Under the pieces are notes generated by a model. That model did no database searches and had not been told where the DNA came from. It worked only from the letters and a program-made list of their open reading frames with translations. DNA of 64,000 nucleotides. Origin: Arcticibacter tournemirensis. Lineage in GTDB: Bacteria > Bacteroidota > Bacteroidia > Sphingobacteriales > Sphingobacteriaceae. Positions 45,891 through 55,647 of this stretch are shown here, in pieces. The position numbers and the translations under genes are program-made. The DNA is taken from the NCBI RefSeq assembly GCF_006716645.1, contig NZ_VFPL01000001.1, positions 2,604,001 to 2,668,000 on the forward strand, given 5' to 3'. Position 1 is the stretch's first letter, and each line of letters begins with the position of its first letter.

Positions 45891-46592
45891 TTACCCGTTC
45901 TTTACAGCCCGCAGCATTTCCCGTTTTCCCGGAGCTCCAGGGGCTTTTTCAATGCTGAAGTTGAGCGACTTCATTGCTCGCTTAAGATTACCCGTTATGG
46001 CATAGGTCACAAAAACACCTCCCGGTTTCAGGTATCGGGTGCAGGCCTCCAATGCTGCAGTCGTCCACATCTCCGGTTGATGTACAGCTGCAAAGGCATC
46101 AAAATACAGTACGTCATACTTGTGGATAGTATGAAATGCAGAGAGCTCACAGGCAGCTACCTCCAGCTTACAGTAATCAGTCAATGAAACAATTTCGCTT
46201 AGTGAGGCCGGGTAAAGAGCGTTAAAGCAGCTCCACAGTTCAGCTGGAATGTAGTCGTTGTAGCCGGTTTCAGAAAGAAGCTCCTGTTTTAGCGGGTTTG
46301 CTTCAATACCAGTATAGTGCAATTGCACCTGATTCGTGGTGCAGTACTGTGCGGTAATCAGAAAGTTGAGTCCCGTTCCAAAGCCGACTTCAAGAACGCT
46401 TACTTCTTTCTTTTTTTCTTTTTCCAGAAAGAACTTCAGTCCCGACTCAAGGAACACGTGTCTGCTTTCCTGGAGCGCTCCATGTTTAGAATGGTAATGT
46501 TCTCCAACAAGGGTATTGAACAGCGTATTGGAACCGTCGGCTGTTTTTACAACTGACAGGTGATTCGTATTATGAGTGAGGTCGTTTTCCAT
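45891..46592 (-). CDS. mnmD: tRNA wobble-uridine methyltransferase MnmD
   Basis: A 233-residue methyltransferase. A TTG lies three codons upstream, but ATG 46592 is preferred. The DUF752/MnmD pattern is clear: LFNTLVGEHYHSKHGALQES, the SAM motif VLEVGFGTGLNFL, YFDAFAAVHQPEMWT and VTYAITGNLKRAMKSLNF. It methylates nm5(s2)U34 to mnm5(s2)U34. It lacks the MnmC oxidase domain, the stand-alone form common outside enterobacteria. A TACCTTTG -7 element is at 46610-46617 on the minus strand. Confidence 0.92.
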   Translation of the reverse strand: MENDLTHNTNHLSVVKTADGSNTLFNTLVGEHYHSKHGALQESRHVFLESGLKFFLEKEKKKEVSVLEVGFGTGLNFLITAQYCTTNQVQLHYTGIEANPLKQELLSETGYNDYIPAELWSCFNALYPASLSEIVSLTDYCKLEVAACELSAFHTIHKYDVLYFDAFAAVHQPEMWTTAALEACTRYLKPGGVFVTYAITGNLKRAMKSLNFSIEKAPGAPGKREMLRAVKNG

Positions 46593-46732
46593 GATTTTCA
46601 ATTCAGCGTCAAAGGTAATAGTTCCTGCTTAAAGGAGGTACTTCGTGTTTTGCAAAGGGCGTAAATTGATGTCAGTCAATTAATTGAAAAAACGTCAACG
46701 CAATTTGACAAAACTGCCGTATTTTCGCCTTC

Positions 46733-47761
46733 ATGTACCAGCTCATAAAACCTGTTCTTTTCCGCTTTGCTCCTGAAGATATCCATCATTTCGTTACCGG
46801 CGTTTTAAAAGCAGTAAACAGAATTCCCGGTGTTGCCGGCATTCAAAAGAAAGCTTTTCATGTAAACGATCCGCGTCTCGAAAGGGAAGTGTTTGGACTG
46901 AAGTTTAAGAATCCGGTTGGATTAGGTGCTGGATTCGACAAAAATGCAGCCTACGTTAAAGAGCTGTCTAATTTTGGCTTTGGATTTATTGAAATAGGGA
47001 CAGTTACTCCATTACCGCAACCCGGTAATGATATGCCCCGTATGTTTCGTCTCCCTAAGGATGCCGGGCTGATTAACCGCATGGGCTTTAACAATCAGGG
47101 AGCTGAAGTTGCTGCCGGTCATTTACGACATCTTAAGCGCGACGGAGTTATTATCGGAGGAAACATCGGTAAAAACAAGATTACCCCCAATGAAGAAGCT
47201 GTAAACGACTATATAAAATGCTTCGACGCTCTTTTTGACGTGGTCGATTATTTCGTTGTGAACGTAAGTTCCCCAAACACTCCCGGCTTAAGAGAGTTAC
47301 AGGAGAAGGAGCCCTTGAAAAATATCCTGAATGCATTACAGCAAAGGAATTCAAAGAACGGTATTTCCAGACCGGTGCTACTGAAAATCGCTCCCGATCT
47401 TACGAATGATCAATTAGACGATATTATAGAAATTGTGAGGGAGACTGGTATTGCGGGAATTATTGCGACCAATACCACCATTGGGAGAGATGGACTTGTT
47501 TCTGACAGAAAATTAACATCGGAGACCGGAGGACTGAGTGGCAGGCCTCTTACCAGGCGATCGACTGAGGTTATAAGATACCTGGCCGAGAAGTCGGGTC
47601 ATGCTTTTCCGATAATAGGAGTAGGAGGGATTCATTCTACCGCGGATGCCATTGAAAAGCTCGACGCAGGGGCCTCTCTTGTTCAGATCTATACTGGCTT
47701 TATATATGAGGGACCTGCGATAGTGAAGAAAATAAACAAGGGTCTATTGGCAAGGAGGTAG
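46733..47761 (+). CDS. pyrD: Dihydroorotate dehydrogenase (quinone), class 2
   Basis: A 342-residue class 2 enzyme: an N-terminal helical membrane-anchoring segment (about 1-40; [20 protein letters not shown]) and the FMN barrel with [46 protein letters not shown] (catalytic Ser) and [20 protein letters not shown]. It oxidises dihydroorotate with quinone in pyrimidine synthesis, at the inner face of the membrane. Confidence 0.96.
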   Translation: MYQLIKPVLFRFAPEDIHHFVTGVLKAVNRIPGVAGIQKKAFHVNDPRLEREVFGLKFKNPVGLGAGFDKNAAYVKELSNFGFGFIEIGTVTPLPQPGNDMPRMFRLPKDAGLINRMGFNNQGAEVAAGHLRHLKRDGVIIGGNIGKNKITPNEEAVNDYIKCFDALFDVVDYFVVNVSSPNTPGLRELQEKEPLKNILNALQQRNSKNGISRPVLLKIAPDLTNDQLDDIIEIVRETGIAGIIATNTTIGRDGLVSDRKLTSETGGLSGRPLTRRSTEVIRYLAEKSGHAFPIIGVGGIHSTADAIEKLDAGASLVQIYTGFIYEGPAIVKKINKGLLARR

Positions 47762-47872
47762 TGAGCAGAATGAGGATCCTGAGTGTTTGCTCATATTGGT
47801 AGTTGGCGAGGGATTGTATCCATTATGTTCTATTGTATAAAGCATGGTTGTTACTGGACCATTTATCTCCTC

Positions 47873-47905
47873 AAAAAAAAAGAGGAACCGTTAAGGACCC
47901 TCTTT
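47873..47905 (-). terminator. Terminator after the 59-aa gene
   Basis: On the minus strand AAAGAGG / CCTCTTT pair with partial inner pairing, and nine T follow. It ends the tRNA-Cys / 59-aa transcript. Confidence 0.82.
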
Positions 47906-47948
47906 GTATTTCGAATATCAGTTGCTCTGACTATACCAGCGCAGCTTC

Positions 47949-48128
47949 TTATTTTGACTGTGCTTCAATCTGTGCAAGAACCGCATTGTTCTTTACAACC
48001 TGGCTATCTGCAGATTCTTTCGAGCGGCTTCCGGTTTCAATATTCCTGCCGATTTTAAGGAACTGGACTTGCAGGCGTGAAACCGTTTTGTTTCTTCTGT
48101 CTTTTCTTTTTAAACGTGTAACTCCCAT
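47949..48128 (-). CDS. Small basic 59-residue protein downstream of tRNA-Cys
   Basis: It begins MGVTRLKRKDRRNKTVSRLQ, then LKIGRNIETGSRSKESADSQ, and ends LAQIEAQSK. The N-terminal half is strongly basic and the C-terminal half more acidic/polar. It has no membrane segment. Spacing of 28 nt to the tRNA, a terminator after its stop and coding-like composition argue that it is real, and I believe similar short proteins occur in related Bacteroidota, though that cannot be verified here. Charge suggests RNA binding (inference). Confidence 0.75.
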   Translation of the reverse strand: MGVTRLKRKDRRNKTVSRLQVQFLKIGRNIETGSRSKESADSQVVKNNAVLAQIEAQSK

Positions 48129-48156
48129 GGTTTTCTTTTTAATATTTTATCCCGTG

Positions 48157-48227
48157 AGGTCGGAAGCGGATTCGAACCGCTGTAGAAGGTTTTGCAGACC
48201 TCTGCCTAGCCACTCGGCCATCCGACC
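48157..48227 (-). tRNA. tRNA-Cys (anticodon GCA)
   Basis: A full cloverleaf on the minus strand: acceptor GGTCGGA / TCCGACC, D arm GCC/GGC, anticodon stem GAGGT/ACCTT with loop CTGCAAA (anticodon GCA), variable CTAC, T arm AGCGG-TTCGAAT-CCGCT. CCA is not encoded. 71 nt including the discriminator base. Confidence 0.95.
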
Positions 48228-48563
48228 CTGTTGAAGGAGTGCAAAAATAGTAATTATTTTCAATATGGCAATTAGTTGTTAAAAAATGAGGAAATCGTAT
48301 TTAAGCCGGCCAGGCTACCCTATTGAAGTCAGGGCAGCGGTGGACACCACATCGATTCGTTCTAAATATAAAGCTTTATTAGAATTACACATCGCACACT
48401 AGTCTGAACCGGGTGTGTCTCTCTTCGACGCACCTTGCCGCTCGCTCCCGTGCTTTTTCGGTTTTTTCTCGAGGAAGCACAGGAGGAAGACAAAACATGG
48501 TCGCTAAGTGGTGCCTTACCACTCAGAACCATTTTAGGAGCGGATGCGAAGCGGAGCGTGTAT
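48228..48563. other. Gene-free region between tRNA-Cys and the rRNA methyltransferase gene
   Basis: Apart from the tRNA promoter I see no gene. The part 48400-48560 is more GC-rich than its surroundings and contains small hairpins (AGTGGT-gcctt-ACCACT at about 48508-48524; GTGCTT/AAGCAC at about 48450-48481). The open frames here have low-complexity, non-protein-like translations. Confidence 0.55.
48242..48271 (-). promoter_or_regulatory. Promoter of tRNA-Cys
   Basis: On the minus strand TTG (48271-48269), 19-nt spacer, TATTTTTG (48249-48242). Start near 48235, some 8 nt before the mature tRNA 5' end. Confidence 0.8.
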
Positions 48564-49307
48564 TCAGAGTCGCCGGCGAAGTTCAGAGCACAAAATGGCT
48601 GCCGAGATGGCCACGTTCAACGATTCAGCCTTGCCAAAGCTAGGAATCGTTATCCTTCGACCAATCTTACTGGTAACTTTTTCCGATATTCCTTTGCCTT
48701 CATTCCCCAGTACCAGAAAGCCTTCATTTCCTAAATTAGCCTCATATACAGATTGGCCATCGAGCATGGCGCCAAAAACCGGTACCGGTGCATCGCCTAA
48801 CAATGTTTCCAGATCTGTATAATGCACCCTGATGCGGGATAGTGAACCCATCGTGGCCTGTACCACTTTAGGATTATAAGCTTCAACAGTATCGATCGAA
48901 CAGATAATTTCCCCAAATCCAAACCAGTCGGCAGTGCGGATAATTGTTCCAAGGTTGCCGGGGTCCTGTACTCCATCCAATACGATAGTAAACCTGTTTT
49001 TAAAACTTTCAGGATGAATATTGGTTTTCTCTGGAATCCGGATAAGCGCTATTGCATCCTGGGGGGTGGTTAAAGCGCTGATTTTTTTTAACTCAGCAGA
49101 GCCTGTTTCAAACAGTTTTATTTTCTGTGAGAATTTGCTCAACTTTGGTGTGGCATCAGGAATACAAAAAATTGTATCGACTGAATAATCTGATTGAAGA
49201 AATTCAGTTATTGATTTGATACCTTCGGCAATGAAAAGACCTTGTTCTTTTCTATGCTTTTTATGATGTAATGCATTTACAAAACTGACTTGAGACTTTG
49301 AAAGCAT
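48564..49307 (-). CDS. TrmH/SpoU family RNA 2'-O-methyltransferase
   Basis: About 247 residues from ATG 49307 (MLSKSQVSFVNALHHKKHRK); the frame extends upstream to 49337. An N-terminal substrate-binding domain (GLFIAEGIKSITEFL) is followed by the SPOUT knot: FTIVLDGVQDPGNLGTIIRT, FLVLGNEGKGIS and ITIPSFGKAESLNVAISAAI. It would methylate ribose in rRNA or tRNA; the exact site is unknown. Its start overlaps the start of the divergent tamL by 10 nt. Confidence 0.9.
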   Translation of the reverse strand: MLSKSQVSFVNALHHKKHRKEQGLFIAEGIKSITEFLQSDYSVDTIFCIPDATPKLSKFSQKIKLFETGSAELKKISALTTPQDAIALIRIPEKTNIHPESFKNRFTIVLDGVQDPGNLGTIIRTADWFGFGEIICSIDTVEAYNPKVVQATMGSLSRIRVHYTDLETLLGDAPVPVFGAMLDGQSVYEANLGNEGFLVLGNEGKGISEKVTSKIGRRITIPSFGKAESLNVAISAAILCSELRRRL

Positions 49308-51667
49308 ATTATACCTTTCGTATTTTCTTTGCTGCAAGTATACTGTTTTTAACAGTTATATTGGGTGGATGTTCGGCTACCCGCTACCTGAATGAAGATC
49401 AGGCTTTAGTTAAAAAGGTAAAGCTAAAGGGGATAGACAACGACCTTAAAGAAAGCGCTTCATTATACGTCCAACAGGAGATAAGGCCTAACTCCTGGTT
49501 TAATCTGGCTCTGTATAACATGCTTAATACAAGCAACGGGAAGTACCGTACAGGGCGTGTAAGGAATATTGGCGAAGCGCCGCATTTGCTGGATAGCTCC
49601 CTCGTTGATATATCACGTCGTGAGATCGAGAAATTCCTGGTTTATAAAGGTTTTTTTAATGCCGATGTTAAGAGTGATATCAGAGTGAAGAATAAGAAGG
49701 CGTACATCACCTTCACGGCAGAACAAGGCCCCGCATTTAGCATCCGCAATTTTACCTATGAAATTCCGGATACCGCCGTCAGGAAGCTCTATGAAAAGCA
49801 CCGGCCATCGTTCACGAAGATCAGAAGTGGTAACCGCTATGATATTGATTCGGCAATGAATGAGATTAATAGCACCTATAATCTTATGAAGGAAAATGGA
49901 TATTACGATTTTTTAAAGCAATACATTCACATCAACCTGGACAGTACTCTTTATTCGGGCAGGGTAGATCTTAAGTTTCAGATTTACAATCCTCCCGGTA
50001 AATCAGCTCATCCTGTGTATTTTATAAACAATGAAACTACGGTCGAAATAAAAAACAGCAACGGAAGAACGAGGAATATTACCCCCGACAGTGGTATTGT
50101 TGATTCAAGCCTCTACTTCAGAGATTACTCACACCGGTTCAGGTTTAAACCGCTTTCCCGGTATATTTTTTTCAGATATGGTGAACGGTACAATGCCTCG
50201 CGTGAGAATTTGACGTACGACCGGTTGTACGAACTAAATGTGTTCCGCAGCATAAAGATTGACTATGAAAAAGATCCCGACAGCAGCAGTTTGAACGTTC
50301 ATATAGATGCAACGCCACTTAAGAGGATGAGTAACCGTGTGGAAGGGGAGTATACTTTCAATTCAGGGCGGAATGGTTTCAATATTGCGAATACATACAC
50401 CAACAGAAATCTATTTGGTGGTGCAGAACAACTGGATGTTAAATTGCGCTATGGCATCCTGTTCGACTCCCGCGAGGGGCGAAAGCTTCTTGGAAATGTT
50501 TTTAACCGTGATTTTCAGATAGGAGTTAATTTAATTATTCCCCGTTTGCTGGTGCCGTTTAATATCCCATCGAAAATCGGGACGGGAATTCCCCATACTA
50601 CTTTTTCAAGTAGTATGCAGGTGTTTGATCAGCCGGGGGCATTCAGAAACCGGCTTTTTATTAATTCAATAACATACGACTGGCTTCAGGACAAGAATAA
50701 ACTTCATAGTTTGACGCCGGTAAACATCGAATACCGGGATGGGATGCTCGATCCTGCTTTCCGCGATTCAATCCGTGCGCTGGGGTACGAAGCCTATATA
50801 AGGACTAACGACCGGCGATATTTTAACATTGGAAGTATGTATACCTTTACTTACAATGCTAACAAACTAAACACCTACGGCGATTTCTTTTATTTCAGAG
50901 GCCTTGCTGATATAGGCGGAAACACACTGGGGCTTTTTACTAACATCTTTAAGTTTCATAGGGACAGCACCGGTTCAAGGACTTTTATGGGACTACCTTA
51001 TCTTCAGTACGCGAAGACTGAAATCGATTTGCGCTACTATAAGTATTTCAGGGGAGAGCGGCAGTTGGTGGTCAGACTAAATCCAGGGGTAGTGTATCCA
51101 TATGGAAATACAGACGAAATACCTTTTGAGCGAAACTTTTATGCTGGTGGATCAGCGGGAGTAAGAGCATGGCAGGCCCGTTCTCTCGGACCTGGTAATT
51201 ACAACCGGGCAAGTCTGAAAGACGAAGAAACAAGGAAGAACTTTACCTACCTTGATCAATATGGAGAGATTAAGCTGGAAGGCAATATAGAATATCGTTT
51301 CAAGATAATGAATAACTTCATAGGCTCGAAGCTGAAAGGAGCTGCATTTACCGATTTTGGAAATGTATGGCGCTTAAGGGAAAATAAAGACGTTGGCGGT
51401 GGAGAATTTTACTTTGATAAGTTCCTCAATCAGCTGGCTTTAGGTGCCGGTGCGGGATTGAGGTTTGATTTGCAATATTTTGTTTTTCGTTTAGATGTGG
51501 GAGCAAAAATTAAGGACCCGCAATTTACGGGATCGAAACAGTGGGTCATAAAACACCTTTTCAATAGAGACGAACGCGACGCCTTTAAAGACGAGTACTC
51601 GAGGACAAATGCCCCCGACCGATACCGTTTCCTTCAATATAATTTTGGTATTGGGATGCCATTTTAG
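49298..51667 (+). CDS. tamL: TamL-type outer-membrane assembly lipoprotein (BamA/TamA family)
   Basis: A 789-residue protein. The start is TTG 49298; in-frame stop TGA lies 12 nt upstream and no ATG precedes the signal. Lipobox LGGC gives Cys 25, so the N-terminus is lipidated, the mark of the Bacteroidota TamL form. POTRA-like repeats occupy about 35-350 and the Omp85 barrel about 360-789 (RNLFGGAEQLDVKLRYG, FYAGGSAGVRAWQARSLGPG, FTDFGNVW), ending YNFGIGMPF. With TamB it inserts proteins or lipids into the outer membrane. tamB is not adjacent here. Confidence 0.83.
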   Translation: MKAYYTFRIFFAASILFLTVILGGCSATRYLNEDQALVKKVKLKGIDNDLKESASLYVQQEIRPNSWFNLALYNMLNTSNGKYRTGRVRNIGEAPHLLDSSLVDISRREIEKFLVYKGFFNADVKSDIRVKNKKAYITFTAEQGPAFSIRNFTYEIPDTAVRKLYEKHRPSFTKIRSGNRYDIDSAMNEINSTYNLMKENGYYDFLKQYIHINLDSTLYSGRVDLKFQIYNPPGKSAHPVYFINNETTVEIKNSNGRTRNITPDSGIVDSSLYFRDYSHRFRFKPLSRYIFFRYGERYNASRENLTYDRLYELNVFRSIKIDYEKDPDSSSLNVHIDATPLKRMSNRVEGEYTFNSGRNGFNIANTYTNRNLFGGAEQLDVKLRYGILFDSREGRKLLGNVFNRDFQIGVNLIIPRLLVPFNIPSKIGTGIPHTTFSSSMQVFDQPGAFRNRLFINSITYDWLQDKNKLHSLTPVNIEYRDGMLDPAFRDSIRALGYEAYIRTNDRRYFNIGSMYTFTYNANKLNTYGDFFYFRGLADIGGNTLGLFTNIFKFHRDSTGSRTFMGLPYLQYAKTEIDLRYYKYFRGERQLVVRLNPGVVYPYGNTDEIPFERNFYAGGSAGVRAWQARSLGPGNYNRASLKDEETRKNFTYLDQYGEIKLEGNIEYRFKIMNNFIGSKLKGAAFTDFGNVWRLRENKDVGGGEFYFDKFLNQLALGAGAGLRFDLQYFVFRLDVGAKIKDPQFTGSKQWVIKHLFNRDERDAFKDEYSRTNAPDRYRFLQYNFGIGMPF

Positions 51668-51688
51668 GCTCCGCATGGGCGATACGTG

Positions 51689-52225
51689 TTAACTAAAAGC
51701 CGACTTTATACCGTCAAAAATCGTCTCAAATATAGTGGGTAAGCCGAGCCCTTTATTGGAATTGAAAAGCAGGAATACAACTAAAATGATGACGGCGAAG
51801 ACGATGAACTTTCGGAATACACTTGCAAGAATCACGAGTATCAGCGGTATAAGTACCAGCATCATCCAGTTTATCTTCATGGGGTTAAGCCCGCTTTCTT
51901 TTTTTACAACGTAATAGAGCTTGGCGTGTGTTCCATTATCATTCCTATGTTTTAAATATACAAATGTCGACTTCTCAATCTGTTGTGGTGCAACTGCAAT
52001 TCCGTTATTAAATTTAAGTTCCTGTTTAAATCCGTTGATGCTGAACAGGAAAGTGCCATTTACTCCTTCCAACGGTTTTTCGCTTTCGTCAGCCGCTATT
52101 ATAGCAAGCTTGTCATTTTTAAGAAGATTCTCTTTTACGATAAAGTTATTTAAAGAATCGCTTTGTGCCAGCGCATTTCCCTGAAGAAGAATCACTATGG
52201 AGAAAAAATATAATACTGTTTTCAT
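51689..52225 (-). CDS. Hypothetical secreted/membrane protein partner of the patatin gene
   Basis: A 178-residue protein: signal peptide (about 1-20, ending GNALAQ), a beta-rich extracytoplasmic region (about 22-112; [19 protein letters not shown]), and two hydrophobic helices at about 120-155 ([35 protein letters not shown]) with a short tail. It starts 1 nt after the patatin gene, so it is translated with it. No family recognised. Confidence 0.7.
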   Translation of the reverse strand: MKTVLYFFSIVILLQGNALAQSDSLNNFIVKENLLKNDKLAIIAADESEKPLEGVNGTFLFSINGFKQELKFNNGIAVAPQQIEKSTFVYLKHRNDNGTHAKLYYVVKKESGLNPMKINWMMLVLIPLILVILASVFRKFIVFAVIILVVFLLFNSNKGLGLPTIFETIFDGIKSAFS

Positions 52226-52226
52226 A

Positions 52227-54548
52227 TTATTCTAAACAACGTTTATTGTATAATGCGTATCCTATGTGAAACATTACGCCATACCGCTTCTGATCATCGT
52301 CGTAATGATTGAAACTCAGACTTACCGGACCCACAGGTGAATGATAAACGATCCCTGCTGTCATAGCAAACGAACGTTCAGCAAAGATACCTTTGTAGGT
52401 GGTGGATTGCAGATTTTTTTTTCCGAATGGCTCGATAGGCTGGAAAATATAAGCTTCCAGCCGCAAATCTAAATTTTTATTAAACGAAAAGACATTCTTT
52501 ATCCCAAGTGCCGTATAGGAATTGGCTCTGAATCGTTCCAGGTAAAGTGACTTCGAATCCTGTAATGGGAAAAAAGCAGGTGCACTGAGAACAGTAGACT
52601 TATAGTTACTGAAATGAGGCTTATTGCTGACAACCGTTTCGAAAAGATAACCCAGAGAATAAATCTCCTTAGAAAAAACATATTGCTCGTTACTTATTTT
52701 TAACCGGAACCATTCGCGATGGTGCTTTTCAGGCCCGAGATTATCAAATTCAGGTTCATCCCTGAATGTATTGCCGGGGTTATAATGCTCAGAACCCGAA
52801 TAAAATGAACCATTTAATACGAAATTAAGGCCTCTGCTGGCATACTGCTTTCTGTTTAAAGTATTTCTTTCCAGACTAAAACCTGCAGTAAAAGCATCGA
52901 AACTTGTGTGGTCGAGGATGTCGCCTGTTGTAAAGGTATTGTTGGGGCTGTAATTATCTTCAAAGTTTATATAGCCGCTCTGGATCTCCAGTTTCCCGTT
53001 ATGGGATAATGGGATTCCAGTCTTAAGTACAGCTTTACGGTCTGACTGTTCAATATAAATTGGATTAACATTGGATATGAAAATTTTGCTTGAGTTCAGA
53101 TAATTCCAATGATTATACGTGAACTCACCTTCAATATAGAATGGTAGTGCGGTTGGAAAATCAATTCGTGTGGTAGCTTGCGCCGATTCGTAGAATCTGC
53201 CAAAATAGAAATTAGTGCCGATAGTGTAGGATTTTCGTCTGAGATAATTGTACTGCAGACCCACATAGGTGTTACTGATTGGCCTTGTTGAAATGAAAGC
53301 GCCCAGGTCAACCTTAAAATTTCTTTCCGGCCGTGCCTGCATTTCGAAGTTATAAGAGTCAGTTTCCTGCTGGTACACCATTTTAGGATAAACGGTTCCG
53401 AAGTTATCGTCTGCCACTACACGATAGTATCCCTCTCTTACATCATGCAGGTCAAGACGCTTCTTACTTTGTCCGAATAGTTTCCGTATATACTTTTTTT
53501 GCTGGGAGTTTATGCCTGTTATTTTAATCGAATTAAATTGCAGGGGATCTCTTTTCTTATGGAAGGCCTCTCTGCTTGCTTTTAATTCCGCCGGAGTAAC
53601 TCTTCTTTCCACTGCCATCTTTATAGCTGGCATCTCGGCCATTGTTGCGTCATAGCCTCTTTTTATTAACTCTTTCACGGGCGAAAAATTAGAACTGGTA
53701 TAGCCTGTGATATCTGGCTGAATATAAACGCCATTCTTACCAATTGTTGTAGAGTCGGTTTTTGAGAGGAACATGTATAGCAGAAAATGATCAATAAGCT
53801 TTTCATCTATATCTTTTGGATACTCATTGAAGATTTTAGATGATACGTTCGTCCCAATGATAAAGTCGGGCTTAAAATCTTTTTTCATAACGTCTACCGG
53901 GAAATTGTTGTAGAGCCCTCCGTCAAATACGTATTTGTCATTCACCTTGACTGGCCTGTATATAAAAGGAACCGCCAAAGTGCCTCTTACCGCCTCTACA
54001 AGGCTACCCTCGTTTACCACGATTGTTTTTTCGGAAAGTACATCTGACACCACACAACGGAAGGGTACGAAAAGACTGTCAAAATTGTTTTTTGCGTTAG
54101 CAGACGCCTGCGACAGGAGTTCAAATAAAGCAAAGTTCAAAGGAATATCGCTTATGATACTTGATCCGAATTTTGCATGAAGACCTGTGTCAATTTGAAG
54201 TTTTATAGATACTACCGATGGGTTATCGGGTTTCTTTTTGAAGTAATGCTTGTAACTACTCTCAAATCTTCCATTGATCCAGTTTTGAAAATCTGTACTT
54301 AGTGCCAGATATTCAATCTCAGAGGGAGAGTAACCGGCAGCGTATAAACTCCCTACTACTCCGCCCATAGACGTTCCGGTAATAAAGTCAACCGGAATAT
54401 TGTTTTCTTCAAGCGCTTTCAATACGCCAATGTGAGCTAATCCTTTGGCTCCTCCACCACTGAAAACCAGTCCAACATTCTGTGCCTCGGTTATATTTAC
54501 ACAGAAAAAAAGTAAAAAAAACAGCAGCCTGAACTTCAAAAAATTCAC
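52227..54548 (-). CDS. Patatin-like phospholipase fused to POTRA and outer-membrane barrel
   Basis: A 773-residue protein. A signal peptide (about 1-22) is followed by the patatin domain: GGGAKG oxyanion loop (about 31-36), GTSMGG nucleophile elbow (about 59-64) and [12 protein letters not shown] (catalytic Asp). A POTRA-like unit lies at about 340-400 and an Omp85-type barrel from about 410 to the end ([32 protein letters not shown]). The plan is that of type Vd secreted lipases such as PlpD, but the barrel would hold the lipase at the surface or in the periplasm. Phospholipase A activity is likely. Confidence 0.88.
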   Translation of the reverse strand: MNFLKFRLLFFLLFFCVNITEAQNVGLVFSGGGAKGLAHIGVLKALEENNIPVDFITGTSMGGVVGSLYAAGYSPSEIEYLALSTDFQNWINGRFESSYKHYFKKKPDNPSVVSIKLQIDTGLHAKFGSSIISDIPLNFALFELLSQASANAKNNFDSLFVPFRCVVSDVLSEKTIVVNEGSLVEAVRGTLAVPFIYRPVKVNDKYVFDGGLYNNFPVDVMKKDFKPDFIIGTNVSSKIFNEYPKDIDEKLIDHFLLYMFLSKTDSTTIGKNGVYIQPDITGYTSSNFSPVKELIKRGYDATMAEMPAIKMAVERRVTPAELKASREAFHKKRDPLQFNSIKITGINSQQKKYIRKLFGQSKKRLDLHDVREGYYRVVADDNFGTVYPKMVYQQETDSYNFEMQARPERNFKVDLGAFISTRPISNTYVGLQYNYLRRKSYTIGTNFYFGRFYESAQATTRIDFPTALPFYIEGEFTYNHWNYLNSSKIFISNVNPIYIEQSDRKAVLKTGIPLSHNGKLEIQSGYINFEDNYSPNNTFTTGDILDHTSFDAFTAGFSLERNTLNRKQYASRGLNFVLNGSFYSGSEHYNPGNTFRDEPEFDNLGPEKHHREWFRLKISNEQYVFSKEIYSLGYLFETVVSNKPHFSNYKSTVLSAPAFFPLQDSKSLYLERFRANSYTALGIKNVFSFNKNLDLRLEAYIFQPIEPFGKKNLQSTTYKGIFAERSFAMTAGIVYHSPVGPVSLSFNHYDDDQKRYGVMFHIGYALYNKRCLE

Positions 54549-54565
54549 CTGATAAAAGTACCAAT

Positions 54566-54602
54566 AAAAAAAGTTCCGCCCTTAAGAGGACGGAACTTTT
54601 TT
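54566..54602. terminator. Strong terminator between the barrel protein and patatin genes
   Basis: AAAAAAAGTTCCG ... CGGAACTTTTTT with the inner arms CC/GG and 6-nt loop. It works in either direction; on the minus strand it ends the 54623-55291 transcript. Confidence 0.9.
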
Positions 54603-54622
54603 CAGCAGTGAGATATGAGCTA

Positions 54623-55291
54623 TTAAAAAGAATAACCGACAGAGAACGACAGGACACGGTTTGTTACTTTTCCGTTTCCTCCTTCACCTCCCGGACGCAG
54701 GTCGGATAATCCAAGGCCATAACCGGCGCCAACATTAAATCCGCTGTTCAATTGGATACCTCCAATAAAGTTTACACCAAAGTCACCACGTTTTAAATCG
54801 TTTTCGCTCGCATCATCGCCATAGGAAAGATCACGGGTGCCCTCGGCAAACGCCTCACCGAGATTACCTGACACTTTCCGTTCGCCCGACACAGCAAAGG
54901 CGGCGTAGGGACCTGCTCCCAGATAAAGGTTGGTGCCCGTTGCGCCTAATGGTAACTTACCAACAAGGTTCACCGGAATCTCGATGTAGAGCGAGTTGTC
55001 TTTTACTTCGCCATTCAGCGCATTATAAGTCTGTTTGCCTCCCTTTCCTTGCAGGGAGATACCTGGCTGAAAACTAAATCCGTTTGAAACGGGTATATCA
55101 GCATAACCAGTAACATGGAAATTGGTATTTGCTTCTGATTCCAAATCATCACCATCTGTATCGGTGAAATGGTATTTGGGTAGGCTAACACCTGCTTTTA
55201 ATCCCCATTTTACAGGAGACACAGAGCTTGTTTGAGCAAAAGCAGCACTTCCTATCAGGAATCCGGCTGCAAGTAGAGCTATTTTTTTCAT
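54623..55291 (-). CDS. Small outer-membrane beta-barrel protein
   Basis: A 222-residue protein. The frame continues to 55351, but the signal peptide starts at ATG 55291 (MKKIALLAAGFLIGSAAFAQ). Eight or so strands follow: KWGLKAGVSLPKYHF, FHVTGYADIPVSNGFSFQPG, LYLGAGPYAAFAVSG, FNVGAGYGLGLSDL, ending VLSFSVGYSF. It resembles the OmpA/OmpX-like barrel family (outer membrane beta-barrel, PF13568 type). No ligand can be proposed. Confidence 0.87.
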   Translation of the reverse strand: MKKIALLAAGFLIGSAAFAQTSSVSPVKWGLKAGVSLPKYHFTDTDGDDLESEANTNFHVTGYADIPVSNGFSFQPGISLQGKGGKQTYNALNGEVKDNSLYIEIPVNLVGKLPLGATGTNLYLGAGPYAAFAVSGERKVSGNLGEAFAEGTRDLSYGDDASENDLKRGDFGVNFIGGIQLNSGFNVGAGYGLGLSDLRPGGEGGNGKVTNRVLSFSVGYSF

Positions 55292-55440
55292 TGTTTTCAA
55301 TTTTAATTTAAAATATGTGTGTTGCCTGTCTTCGTTCAATTTGCACACCAAAATTCCTAAGAAGTAAAAACAGCTTCAGAAAGAGCATTTTACGTTATTC
55401 GAAATATTTTGGCCTTTATATTAAATGATTTGTTTGTAGG

Positions 55441-55492
55441 TCAATTTGTCCCCCAAAACAGACAATCGGGGGTCGTGATAGCGACAAATTGA
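55441..55492. promoter_or_regulatory. Palindromic element upstream of the LruC genes
   Basis: Perfect 10-bp inverted arms TCAATTTGTC (55441-55450) and GACAAATTGA (55483-55492), with CCCCC (55450-55454) and GGGGG (55468-55472) nested inside. A third half-site GACAAT is at 55461-55466, 22 bp from its equivalent in the right arm, about two helical turns. It could be a regulator site or an RNA hairpin. No clear promoter was found in the rest of the 356-nt gap. Confidence 0.55.
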
Positions 55493-55647
55493 TGTGAACT
55501 CCATCTCCTGTTCGTAAAATGAAACTTTGGCGCATGAAAAACGTAGAACACCGAACGTTTTACAGGAAGAATGTTTAAACGTAAGTCTTGAACACTTTTA
55601 AAACGCAAGATTGCAGAAGACTCTGGAAATAAAAAACAAACGCATAT

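Noticed and set aside
47783-48234. Plus-strand open frames covering the region after pyrD and the tRNA
   Set aside because: They run antisense over the tRNA-Cys and the 59-aa gene, which have promoter and terminator on the minus strand.
48413-48822. Overlapping plus-strand frames antisense to the methyltransferase gene
   Set aside because: Composition is not protein-like and the methyltransferase motifs on the other strand are clear.
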